Source of the DNA: Actinomyces graevenitzii C83
GTDB lineage: Bacteria > Actinomycetota > Actinomycetes > Actinomycetales > Actinomycetaceae
Reading direction: 5' to 3'
Length of the DNA: 25,274 bases
NCBI RefSeq assembly: GCF_000239695.1
Contig: NZ_JH470338.1
Span: 1,556,773 to 1,582,046 of the forward strand
How positions within the stretch are numbered: the stretch's first letter is position 1; the number at the start of each line of letters is the position of its first letter. The notes under the pieces were generated by a model. That model ran no database searches, was not told where the DNA came from, and saw nothing but the letters and a program-made list of their open reading frames with translations. Below, in pieces: positions 1 to 7,505 of the stretch. Both the position numbers and the translations under genes were made by a program.

Positions 1-312
1 CGGTCGGGCTGACCTTCATCACGCTTTTGATCGCGATCGGGCTGCTGATCCTGATCACGGTCAGGCTGCTGGTCATCCTTACGGTCAGGCTGGCCCTCAT
101 CACGCTTCTGATCACGGTCAGGCTGCTGGTCATCCTTACGGTCAGGCTGACCTTCATCACGCTTCTGATCGCGATCGGGCTGCTGATCCTGATCACGATC
201 AGGCTGCTGCTGGTCATTGTCTAGATCAGGCTTCGGATCCTTATCGCGGTCGGATTTGTCCTCATCGCGCTTCTTGTCGCGGTCAGGCTGCTGATCATCC
301 TTACGGTCAGGT
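1..312 (-). repeat. Tandem coding repeat, ~57-bp period, in the PcfB-like gene
   Basis: The stretch is built from recurring blocks that read, on the minus strand, QPDRDQKRDEG and QPDRKDDQ. Together they form a 19-residue (57-nt) unit, repeated with DQ insertions. The reading frame is kept throughout, so this is a protein repeat and not a CRISPR array. Alternating acidic and basic residues predict a disordered, highly charged tail that can change length by slippage or recombination. Confidence 0.8.
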
Positions 313-1214
313 TGGTCCTCATAGGGCACAGGCTCATAAGGTACAGGTTGAGAGTAAAAGTTATCCTTATCTTTAAGCCTTTTATCCCTCCACCTTTGAA
401 TCTTCTCAAACCTGGCTTCAAAACGACTCTGAGCACGTTTCTCAGCTCGGTCAGCCCTAGATTGAGCGTATTCAGCGTCTAAAGCCAACTTGTGAGACCG
501 TAGAATACGCTTATCAAGCTTCTTTTGGGCACGTTCCGCTTTAAACTTTAAGAACCTGGCTTTACCCCTTAGCCAGGCCTTATACGGCAATGCCCTCTTA
601 TCTAAGGTAGCCTGTTTCACCGCATCCCTAGCTTGCTCAGCATTACCCAAGGCCTCACCAGCCTTGTATCGAGCTTCGCTAACATCATACTTAGCCCTCG
701 CAACCTTAGATTTAAGATTGAGAGCACGCCTATTAGGCCGGCTAATAGCCATTCCAAGCCGGAATTTGGCCCAGGCTTCACGCCTAAGAGATCTTCTAAT
801 AGTCCTGTTATTGCGTTTTTCTAACTTTCGCTCATACCTTGCAGCTGCCTGCCTAAGCCCATGCTGGATTGTTCTTATATCCTTGCCAGAAAAATGAAGA
901 TAGGTTTTACCGTCTGCTCCATGCTCAATCGAGTAACCTACCCCTCGACGACGCAAGTCAGCCTTAACAGAGCGCTCAAGTTCAGGCGCGATTGAAAACA
1001 TACGTAAGTCCCCACCTGCTTGTTGATGCAAAGTGGAAAGATCAAGCATGTTGCTACGCATATAAGTCATGATCATTGAAGCCGACATGTTGGCACCCTT
1101 TTTCAATGCCCATAACAGCAGATCCGGTCCTTGACGCGCCATTATTCCAACAATAATCTCTACGACTTTCCCTGCAACCTGCCCCGCCTGAGCTACTACG
1201 TCATCTGTAAGCAT
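1..1214 (-). CDS. PcfB/DUF3801-like conjugation protein with repetitive D/Q/R-rich tail (C-terminus cut by window edge)
   Basis: An open minus-strand frame runs from ATG at 1214 to the left edge (404 codons, no stop seen), so the C-terminus is missing. The first ~125 residues resemble PcfB/DUF3801 proteins: a helical start (VAGKVVEIIVGIMARQG), then GGDLRMFSIAPELE, GVGYSIEHGADGKTYLHFSG and KDIRTIQHGL, which fit the usual alpha-beta core. Family members accompany the VirD4/TraG coupling protein and relaxase of conjugative elements; PcfB of pCF10 is a relaxosome accessory factor. Residues ~125-285 are a long, very basic, probably helical region rich in K, R and A. From ~300 on come repeats of QPDR, DQKRDEG and KDDQ. 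A GGGAAGGGA ribosome binding site precedes the start. The stop codon of an upstream fragment lies 2 nt before the ATG, which suggests translational coupling in a conjugation operon. Alternative: another relaxosome protein with the same fold. Confidence 0.65.
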   Translation of the reverse strand, partial: MLTDDVVAQAGQVAGKVVEIIVGIMARQGPDLLLWALKKGANMSASMIMTYMRSNMLDLSTLHQQAGGDLRMFSIAPELERSVKADLRRRGVGYSIEHGADGKTYLHFSGKDIRTIQHGLRQAAARYERKLEKRNNRTIRRSLRREAWAKFRLGMAISRPNRRALNLKSKVARAKYDVSEARYKAGEALGNAEQARDAVKQATLDKRALPYKAWLRGKARFLKFKAERAQKKLDKRILRSHKLALDAEYAQSRADRAEKRAQSRFEARFEKIQRWRDKRLKDKDNFYSQPVPYEPVPYEDQPDRKDDQQPDRDKKRDEDKSDRDKDPKPDLDNDQQQPDRDQDQQPDRDQKRDEGQPDRKDDQQPDRDQKRDEGQPDRKDDQQPDRDQDQQPDRDQKRDEGQPD

Positions 1215-1216
1215 TT

Positions 1217-1318
1217 TTAAATCCCTTCCCGTTTGCCTTGAGACTTTTTATAGGTAGCCTCATTTTTAAAATCTTCAGTACGAGCCGCATATACCCAAGC
1301 TCGTGCCGCCAAGTCCCA
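1217..1318 (-). pseudogene. C-terminal remnant of the gene upstream of the PcfB-like gene
   Basis: The minus strand reads WDLAARAWVYAARTEDFKNE followed by ATYKKSQGKREGI and a stop. An in-frame TGA (1319-1321) lies directly upstream and there is no start codon in the segment. Composition looks coding: varied residues, and the PcfB-like ribosome binding site is nested in the last codons. The stop is 2 nt before the next ATG, as expected of an operon partner. I do not recognise the family. It is best read as the 3' end of a conjugation-operon gene whose 5' part was lost when the sequence to its right was replaced. Confidence 0.4.
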
Positions 1319-1324
1319 TCACTC

Positions 1325-1352
1325 TTTTTCGGTAATAGCCCTTACCGAAAAA
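1325..1352. terminator. 11-bp stem-loop between conjugation genes and the LRV fragment
   Basis: TTTTTCGGTAA (1325-1335) and TTACCGAAAAA (1342-1352) form a perfect inverted repeat with a 6-nt loop. It covers the stop codon of the minus-strand gene to its right. Terminal A/T runs on both sides could make it a weak bidirectional terminator. It coincides with the junction between two unrelated coding remnants. Confidence 0.4.
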
Positions 1353-1584
1353 CCCTATAATCCATCATCGGATAACTACATTTTACTTTACATAAAATTC
1401 GCAAAACAAATTTTAAATAATTAGTAGCATCAGGTTCCTTCTGAGCATACATAGCCCAACGAAACAAAGTCAGATACGTGGAAGGATGCACCATAATCGC
1501 ATCCAACAATTCAGGTGTTCGACGTTCCTTGTCAGATGCAATCTTCCAAAGCTGCCGAGCAGTCAATTTCCCGTCAAGCCTCAC
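1342..1584 (-). CDS. Small variant-leucine-rich-repeat (LRV)-like protein, probably a gene fragment
   Basis: 80 codons starting with GTG at 1584, with a good GGGGAG ribosome binding site upstream. Residues 7-50 (LTARQLWKIASDKERRTPEL, then a HPSTYLTLFRWA motif) match the variant-LRV module of many actinobacterial proteins, in which a short helix pair ends in HPxxYPxLxxWa. Such modules usually occur as the N-terminal part of larger, often surface or phage-related proteins. Here the match stops after about residue 52. The remaining ~28 residues (LRILCKVKCSYPMMDYRVFR) look unrelated and end at a stem-loop, so the gene is probably truncated. Its start overlaps the stop of a zeta toxin remnant. It may be expressed but is unlikely to be a complete functional protein. 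Confidence 0.45.
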   Translation of the reverse strand: MRLDGKLTARQLWKIASDKERRTPELLDAIMVHPSTYLTLFRWAMYAQKEPDATNYLKFVLRILCKVKCSYPMMDYRVFR

Positions 1585-1664
1585 GACACTCTCCCCTGTG
1601 TAGTGGTGGTCACATGATGTTCATTGTCATGATGAACCACTCCAGTGCTGCCCACAATACTGCT
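1581..1664 (-). pseudogene. Zeta toxin gene remnant
   Basis: The minus strand encodes SSIVGSTGVVHHDNE and then a short tail ending at TGA. The intact zeta toxin in this window has ISIVDRAGVVHYDNE at residues 198-212. The DNA match is strong: 26 of the 27 bases at 1619-1645 equal those at 14726-14752. The match fades on both sides, so only a scrap of the gene survives, in the same orientation as the intact copy 13 kb away. This is sequence evidence for recombination involving zeta genes at both ends of the central cassette. Confidence 0.6.
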
Positions 1665-2416
1665 ATGTCTCTGCGATCACTACCCACCTTGCCTCGCATA
1701 CACAGCAGGCACACACCTGAAAGCTTCCAAAATCGGGGTATTTTCCGCACGATCACTAGAGTTAGCCGATCAACACCAACCTCGCACCCACCACACCCTA
1801 AATGGTCTAGAACTTAACCTGATCTTCATCACTCGCAGACACCTTCGGCTTAATTAACTACCAATCCACCCCTACCGCTTAAACGCACTAGCGAAGAACA
1901 GGAGTTTGGGCTGTTCTGCCCACACTTCCCCCACTCTGTGAAGACGTGTCCGGTAAGCCTCCACCCAAGAGGCACTTGCAACAGTTTTCACTCTTTTAAC
2001 AAAACAACGACTCTATTGCAGACAATGACAGCGCTTCGTGACAATCCAATGTGGACAGCCACATGGTGGTGATGTAGGATACTTCCCGATCGGCTGGTAC
2101 AAAACAGTTCTGATCTGCACTAACGCGGTTGCGACCAGATAAAGTTTGTGAAATGGTCGTTAAGCGTTTCGTATACATCTGGAGAATAGAGCAATGCACC
2201 AAAAAATGTGTCCCGCAGGGCACGGTGCTGCGGCACCCACAGCGATTCCCATATGGGCTAAGGGTGGCAAATTTCTCTGCCAGTCACTTGGTGGCTGACA
2301 CATACCACACTTGACGGTTAGGACACCCAACCAACCGCATAATGCGGTCATTTGGCGTGCCCTTCTGTTTGGCGACTCTTGCAGTCGACATCTGTAACAA
2401 CTGAAGGAGACCTACG
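1665..2416. other. Intergenic stretch without convincing genes
   Basis: About 750 bp. Open frames of 60-75 codons exist on both strands, but none has a ribosome binding site together with a recognisable domain. A minus-strand segment near 1685-1765 reads RAENTPILEAFRCVPAVYAR, which looks like an old coding remnant of unknown origin. The 3' ~100 bp must hold the promoter of the downstream seven-gene operon. Confidence 0.5.
2335..2347. promoter_or_regulatory. Dyad CCGCAT-A-ATGCGG upstream of the Hsp70/GTPase operon
   Basis: A perfect 6-1-6 inverted repeat sits 70 nt before the first start codon of the operon. The -10-like TAATGC (2340-2345) lies inside it, so a bound repressor could cover the promoter. 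A TTGACG at 2311-2316 is too far (23-nt spacer) to be its -35 box. Function is inferred. Confidence 0.3.
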
Positions 2417-3094
2417 ATGGACGATACGTGTGGCACCGTTCCAGACTATGGGCAAAATAGCGAGGCAAATTCCGGCTATTACCCCCCTGCGCCAGCCATG
2501 ACGCCTGGCTACCCCTCTGCGGAAACAGCTAATGCAACCCCGGGAGGAACCCAAACTAGCGACAATGTGGACGCTAAAGTAACTAACTCTGAAATCGCTG
2601 AACTTATCGCAGGCGTAGACACAAATTTGAGTGCCTTCAACGAGCGCGCAAAGTTCTACGAGGATTTAGTAGGCAAACTGCAAAGCCGCATCGAGCTACT
2701 CCAGAACGACCAAATTCAGCAGCTGCTCGGGCCGGTCATGGTCAAACTGGCAATCTTGGTAACCCAGTCAGCGCAGTCAGTGGAGCTGGCCCGCGCACAC
2801 GGCGAAGGCTACCAGGCAGACGTTGAGTTCGAGTTCTTCCACGATTCACTCATTGAAGCGCTCGATCTGATCGGTATCGACTCAGTTGGAGCAAAACCTG
2901 GCGATACCTTTGACAGGGCCGTCCACGCCTCACGCAAGTCTGTGCGAACAGGTGAACGCGCCTTGGATTGGACCGTGGCAAAGGTGCTACGACAAGGACT
3001 TATCCGTCCTGGTGCGGAGCGAGCTTTCCTACCCGCACAGGTAAGCGTTTACCGCTATGACGCGGCCTTAGACACCGCGCCCACTCAGGCATAA
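2417..3094 (+). CDS. GrpE-like nucleotide exchange factor
   Basis: 225 residues; ATG with AAGGAG upstream. Residues 1-55 are a Pro/Gly/Thr-rich, probably disordered leader. Residues ~56-115 are heptad-like (SEIAELIAGVDTNLSAFNER onward) and should form the long dimer helix of GrpE. The C-terminal part has the GrpE order: a helical FHDSLIEALDLIGI, GDTFDRAVH, TVAKVLRQGLIRPGAERAFL and a final LPAQVSVYRY beta strand, like the GDpFDP..H / G.......lRpA.V.V ending of GrpE. It is not the housekeeping GrpE, since no dnaJ or hrcA is nearby. It directly precedes an Hsp70 gene (27-nt gap), so it should speed ADP release from that partner in the cytoplasm. The first gene of the operon. Some uncertainty remains because sequence similarity to classical GrpE is low. 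Confidence 0.7.
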   Translation: MDDTCGTVPDYGQNSEANSGYYPPAPAMTPGYPSAETANATPGGTQTSDNVDAKVTNSEIAELIAGVDTNLSAFNERAKFYEDLVGKLQSRIELLQNDQIQQLLGPVMVKLAILVTQSAQSVELARAHGEGYQADVEFEFFHDSLIEALDLIGIDSVGAKPGDTFDRAVHASRKSVRTGERALDWTVAKVLRQGLIRPGAERAFLPAQVSVYRYDAALDTAPTQA

Positions 3095-3121
3095 ATCAAT
3101 AAATTAGGAAGGAACCCTCGC

Positions 3122-4726
3122 ATGAGCGACAAGGTATATGGAATTGACTTAGGGACGACCTACTCTGCCGTTGCCCTAGTAAACGAACTTGGCATTCCAG
3201 AAATCATCAAAAACTTCGTAGGCGACGACACTACCCCCTCGGTTGTGTACTTCAACGACGACGGAACTGTTGACGTCGGCAGCCAGGCCAAGCAGACTCA
3301 GGTCAGCGACCCTGACAATGCGTGCTCCCTGATTAAGCGTCACATGGGTGAGGAATACCCGCTCGAATTCCAGGGGCAGGAATACACTCCTGAATCTATC
3401 TCTGCGCTGATCCTTAAAGAGCTGGTAAACAACGCCAACAGCCAGAACGGGCTTGATATCAACAAAGCTGTTATCACCGTGCCCGCCTACTTTGGCACCC
3501 AGGAGCGTCAAGCTACAAAGCAGGCTGGGGAAATTGCCGGTCTCGACGTCGTCGGTATCATCCCCGAGCCCGTCGCAGCCGCTATCTCACTATGCGCCCG
3601 TCAGGAAGAAGAGCAAACCCTGCTCATTTTCGACCTTGGTGGCGGTACCTTCGACACCACCATCCTCAAGACGCGCGCCGGCAACGTGGAAGTCATCGCG
3701 ATTGACGGAAACCGCCTGCTGGGTGGTGCTGACTGGGACCAGTGCCTAGAAGATCTGTTCTTGCAGCGTTTCATTGAACAGGCTGGTCTTGACGAGGACA
3801 ATGACCCCTCGCTGGATGACGATTTCATGACTGAGCTGCGAGTGGCGGTAGAAGACGCCAAGAAGATGCTCACCGTACGCGCCTCCACTAACCTGCTGCT
3901 GCGTTTCCAAGACAAGAAGCAGCGCGTTGAGGTCACCCGAGAAGAGTTTGAAGCAGCTACCTCACACTTGGTGGCACAAACCATTGAAATCACTCGACGT
4001 GTCATCGAAACGGCTCAGGAGAAGTTCCCCAACCTGCATGTTGACCGTTACCTGCTGGTGGGTGGTTCTTCACGTATGCCCATGATCAGGGAGGCCCTGA
4101 CTGAAGCTGGCTTCAACGTAGAAAACACAGACTTTGACCTGTCTGTTGCCAAGGGTGCAGCAATCTTTGGCCAAGGTGAGCTGCCTACGCCAGAATTCTC
4201 AAATGCAGATGCCGACGCCGCATCCGGCGACTCAGGTTCAAAGTCACTGTCAGGAGTCGGCCTGCGCCGCACAGTTGTCACCAACGTCCTCTCGCGCGGA
4301 TTGGGAGTCTGTTTAGCTCGAAAAGTCGGCAAGGACGAATACGATAAGTACATTTACTTCCTCGCACACGCTAACGAGACGCTACCCCTCTCAACAACAT
4401 TGGACGCTGGCATTCTCTACGATGGTCAGTCGAAGGTCTCAGTAGATCTTTACGAGCAGGGCGGCGAAACCGAAACCGAAGAGCCAGAGGCGAACAAGGC
4501 TATGGTTTCAGGTCCGAGCACGACCATTACTGGCCTGCCGTATCTGCACGCGCACGACCCCATTGACATCACCCTGGAGGTCTCAACGGAAGGCGTCGCC
4601 ACCTTGGTCGTTGTCGAACCGCAGAGCGGTAAGTCATTCAAGGCAGAGGCTGCGGTCTCGGTCCTGACTCAAGAAGAAGTCAACAAGGCCAAGCAGCAGA
4701 TCGCCCTAATCACTACCCGATCCTAA
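3122..4726 (+). CDS. Hsp70 family chaperone with complete ATPase domain and divergent C-terminal part
   Basis: 534 residues; strong AGGAAGGA ribosome binding site before ATG. The actin-like ATPase domain is complete: phosphate-1 motif YGIDLGTTYSAVA (residues 6-18), AVITVPAYF (116-124), PEPVAAA (148-154), phosphate-2 motif IFDLGGGTFD (169-178) and adenosine motif LLVGGSSRMP (311-320). After an acidic/Ser linker (~355-380) the C-terminal ~150 residues form a beta-rich domain reminiscent of the Hsp70 substrate-binding beta-sandwich (LPLSTTLDAGILYDGQSKVS, ITLEVSTEGVATLVV). The helical lid is short or absent: DnaK is ~610-640 residues. No J-domain protein is encoded nearby. Together with the preceding GrpE-like protein it forms a dedicated ATP-driven switch. 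In this operon it more likely controls assembly or activation of the GTPase complex than general folding. Confidence 0.9.
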   Translation: MSDKVYGIDLGTTYSAVALVNELGIPEIIKNFVGDDTTPSVVYFNDDGTVDVGSQAKQTQVSDPDNACSLIKRHMGEEYPLEFQGQEYTPESISALILKELVNNANSQNGLDINKAVITVPAYFGTQERQATKQAGEIAGLDVVGIIPEPVAAAISLCARQEEEQTLLIFDLGGGTFDTTILKTRAGNVEVIAIDGNRLLGGADWDQCLEDLFLQRFIEQAGLDEDNDPSLDDDFMTELRVAVEDAKKMLTVRASTNLLLRFQDKKQRVEVTREEFEAATSHLVAQTIEITRRVIETAQEKFPNLHVDRYLLVGGSSRMPMIREALTEAGFNVENTDFDLSVAKGAAIFGQGELPTPEFSNADADAASGDSGSKSLSGVGLRRTVVTNVLSRGLGVCLARKVGKDEYDKYIYFLAHANETLPLSTTLDAGILYDGQSKVSVDLYEQGGETETEEPEANKAMVSGPSTTITGLPYLHAHDPIDITLEVSTEGVATLVVVEPQSGKSFKAEAAVSVLTQEEVNKAKQQIALITTRS

Positions 4727-4757
4727 ATAGAAGCACAGGAGTGAGGCGAAGACTACG

Positions 4758-7502
4758 GTGTTCGACAAGAAAGCGTATCGGGATTCCGTTCTGCAACCAC
4801 TGAAAGCGAACGCATCCAAACAGGCAGCTATTGCAGACGCTCTTCGGGCGCTCAATGATGCAACCGATCGCGCTAGTGTAACTACGGCATTAGCCAAGGC
4901 TGATGCCGCCGCACTCTTCGCCCTCACTCCTGGCATGTCTAATGCCGAGTTAACAAAGCACTTCAGGGACCTGGAAATGTTCCTGAACAAAACCAGGATC
5001 CCTGTGGTGGTCTCGATCAAGCAATTGGTCAAAACTTCCAAAGCCTCACAGGGTGATTACATTTCCAACCCGGCTTTTTGGGATGAGGTAATTAAAAAGA
5101 CCTCACAAATCCGCAAGGAGGAGCTTAAAGCTTTTGCTTTAGCCGTTAAACAAGATAATCCTCTTGGTGTTGTTACAGCTGAGGAATTACGTAAAGCGGC
5201 TTCATCCTATGGGATTAGCGCATCTGTTAGCGATAAGGAACTGGCAGGTGCAGTTAAAGCAAGAGGGGTAGAGGTATACCCTAAGTTAAAGGTGTCGATG
5301 GCGGACTTGGGGGTTTCATCCTCAAAGTTACGTCTGCACCCATCGTTTCGCAGCCTTGTTGACGTGCTGCTTATACATGAGCGGGGCTCACACCCCAGCG
5401 ATATCCGCGTAATTGATGAGTTAAGCGCCGTCGTCGATGGACGCAGCCGCCGCCGTGTAACCACCGCTGACATAAAAAAATCTAAGACGGCTGCTAATAC
5501 CCGTTCTGACGATGCCACGGAAAGTGCCAAGAAAACCCTGACTGTTATTGCACAGAAGTCTCCTACTGACGCTGCTTTACAAAGCTTCATTCTAGCCTGG
5601 TTTGCTGACTTGGCAGATAACCTGGTAGCTCGCCAGGGACTTACCCCAACATTGGCACTTAACCGCCTCACAGCACTTGGCCTCGACGACCAAGATGCTC
5701 GCAGGCTGGTGGTTAGTGTATCTACGGGGGGCGGCGGCAGCAAAGGTCCAGATTTAGCCAGCGCTAAAGAAATGATTGCTGCTGGTGACTTAGCGGGGGC
5801 ACGTCGCCTTTACACTTCGTTTATTGGCACAGCTGGGGAGGAAAAAGATCCTGTAGCTTTGCAGGTAGCTGAGGCTCTAGCAGCTGCTGAGAAACGCAAA
5901 CAATCCGCATTAGATGCTTACCATAAAGCGGTAGAGGCAAAAGACTATGCCCGGGCACGCCAGGCATTAGCTGATGCACAGGCAGTAGACCATGAAGACA
6001 CAGAAATTGTCCGTCTGTTGTCTCAGATTCCTCCAGATGCCCCAACTAATTTGCGCCTGACTTATTCTTCAAACCGTAATGGCGTGCTTCTCTCTTGGCG
6101 GGGCAGCCAGGATCAAGATGTCAGCTATGTAGTAGTACGTAGTGATTCCGGCGCCCCAGCTAACCCTAAAGCTGGGTTCCAGGTTGTACCCTCAACAACT
6201 GAGCAGGAGGCTTTCGACTCCGATCCACTTATTGCGCAACAGTCCGTTTATGCAGTTTTTGCGCTGCGACAGGAGGGAGCCTATTCCACCCCGGCAGTCT
6301 CTACCCTCACTGTGTTGCCCCCGCCAACTGATATCAATGCGGCTGTCACCAACACTGATGCAACTGTGTTTTGGCAGGTAGCCAAGCAGGCAGCTGGGGT
6401 GTCAGCGGAGGTAGTGGAAGCTGATGGCTCACGCCGTAAATTCCCGGCCACCTCACAAGGGCGAATGGTTATTGACAACCTCAAGCTCGGGGAAAAATAC
6501 ACGCTTGTCCTCAAAGCCCATTACATTGTTAACGGCCAATCTAACCTTTCTGAAACAGCCACAATTGATGTAACTCCACGTGGCACTGTCCAGGCTGTGC
6601 GCGACCTGTGCCTAGCCAACGTAACAATGCCTAACGGTAAAGCGGGAGTGCGAGCCAAGTGGAGCGAAGTTCCTGGCTACACCACAGATTTATGGGCCTT
6701 CCCTATTGACAGCACTGTGAAGGTAGGTGACCTCCTAAGCGTAGATAAGCTCGACAAGCTAACTGCTAAACGGGTGGTTGGATCTATCCGCAATGACGGC
6801 GCTACCCAGTCAATGGATTTCTATGAGCTGCGAGATATACGCATGCTTGTGCCACTTACTTGGGATGGCAGTGAAGCAATTGCCGGAAACTCTCTGGTTA
6901 CCGGCAAAATGCCGCACCCTCGTGAAGTAGAGGCAATGCGTTTTGGCTCCGAATTGAAGGTCTCCTGGATCTGGCCTCACGGTGATTACATGATGGACGT
7001 GACTTGGTCCAGTCTTGATGGGAAAAAGGGACAAAAACGCGTAGATAGGCTCACCTATAAACATGACGGCGGGGTGAATATCCCCAATGCGCAGCTAATT
7101 ACCGAGGTAGGCGTGGCCACAGTAGTGATTGGCCTCAGCGAAACAGCTGCTTTAACGCCAGTAACCATCAGCCTGGAAGCAGTCCCACCCAGTATGTCCT
7201 ATCAGCTTAAACTCCCCAAAGGAGTGTTTGGTGGACATGAGGCACGGGCAAGTGTCACCAGTGAAGAATTCACCGGGACCGTGGATCTTATAGCAGTGCT
7301 AACCCCTGGGGCTTTTATGCCCGCTAAAGCTACAGATGGACAAGAAATCGCCCATCTCCATTTGGACTTTTCCTCAGGATTAACCCAATCCTGCACATTC
7401 CGCGTGCCCAAACTTAAAGGCCCCTACTGGGTACGTCTATTTGCTGACCCAGCTTCAAAGATCATTCTTAACGATCCACCCACCTCATCCATGAAAGGGT
7501 GA
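4758..7502 (+). CDS. Large cytosolic scaffold protein with TPR-like and fibronectin-III-like domains
   Basis: 914 residues from GTG with GGAG upstream. No signal peptide or membrane segment is seen. Residues 1-325 are mainly helical and unrecognised, ending in a GGGGSKG linker. Residues ~331-422 look like TPR helices (SAKEMIAAGDLAGARRLYTS; AYHKAVEAKDYARARQALAD). From ~427 there are at least two FN3-like modules (APTNLRLTYSSNRNGVLLSW; PPPTDINAAVTNTDATVFWQ), followed by ~300 residues of further beta-rich sequence with Trp and Pro spacing typical of Ig-like folds. The stop is 3 nt before the next ATG. Operon position between Hsp70 and the first GTPase suggests a scaffold or adaptor, perhaps an Hsp70 client or the sensor of the system. 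HPSD at 212-215 is not a J-domain HPD motif. Function is inference; domain boundaries are approximate. Confidence 0.75.
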   Translation: MFDKKAYRDSVLQPLKANASKQAAIADALRALNDATDRASVTTALAKADAAALFALTPGMSNAELTKHFRDLEMFLNKTRIPVVVSIKQLVKTSKASQGDYISNPAFWDEVIKKTSQIRKEELKAFALAVKQDNPLGVVTAEELRKAASSYGISASVSDKELAGAVKARGVEVYPKLKVSMADLGVSSSKLRLHPSFRSLVDVLLIHERGSHPSDIRVIDELSAVVDGRSRRRVTTADIKKSKTAANTRSDDATESAKKTLTVIAQKSPTDAALQSFILAWFADLADNLVARQGLTPTLALNRLTALGLDDQDARRLVVSVSTGGGGSKGPDLASAKEMIAAGDLAGARRLYTSFIGTAGEEKDPVALQVAEALAAAEKRKQSALDAYHKAVEAKDYARARQALADAQAVDHEDTEIVRLLSQIPPDAPTNLRLTYSSNRNGVLLSWRGSQDQDVSYVVVRSDSGAPANPKAGFQVVPSTTEQEAFDSDPLIAQQSVYAVFALRQEGAYSTPAVSTLTVLPPPTDINAAVTNTDATVFWQVAKQAAGVSAEVVEADGSRRKFPATSQGRMVIDNLKLGEKYTLVLKAHYIVNGQSNLSETATIDVTPRGTVQAVRDLCLANVTMPNGKAGVRAKWSEVPGYTTDLWAFPIDSTVKVGDLLSVDKLDKLTAKRVVGSIRNDGATQSMDFYELRDIRMLVPLTWDGSEAIAGNSLVTGKMPHPREVEAMRFGSELKVSWIWPHGDYMMDVTWSSLDGKKGQKRVDRLTYKHDGGVNIPNAQLITEVGVATVVIGLSETAALTPVTISLEAVPPSMSYQLKLPKGVFGGHEARASVTSEEFTGTVDLIAVLTPGAFMPAKATDGQEIAHLHLDFSSGLTQSCTFRVPKLKGPYWVRLFADPASKIILNDPPTSSMKG

Positions 7503-7505
7503 CAA

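Noticed and set aside
1..312. Regular repeats resembling a CRISPR array
   Set aside because: Units are contiguous, not spaced by unique sequence, and keep one reading frame on the minus strand; they encode a protein repeat.
1996..2351. Open frames of 60-75 codons on both strands upstream of the GrpE-like gene
   Set aside because: No ribosome binding site, no domain, and the frames overlap each other; this is most likely promoter DNA.
5391..5402. HPSD in the 914-residue protein as a J-domain HPD motif
   Set aside because: The tripeptide HPD is not present and the surrounding helices do not look like a J-domain.
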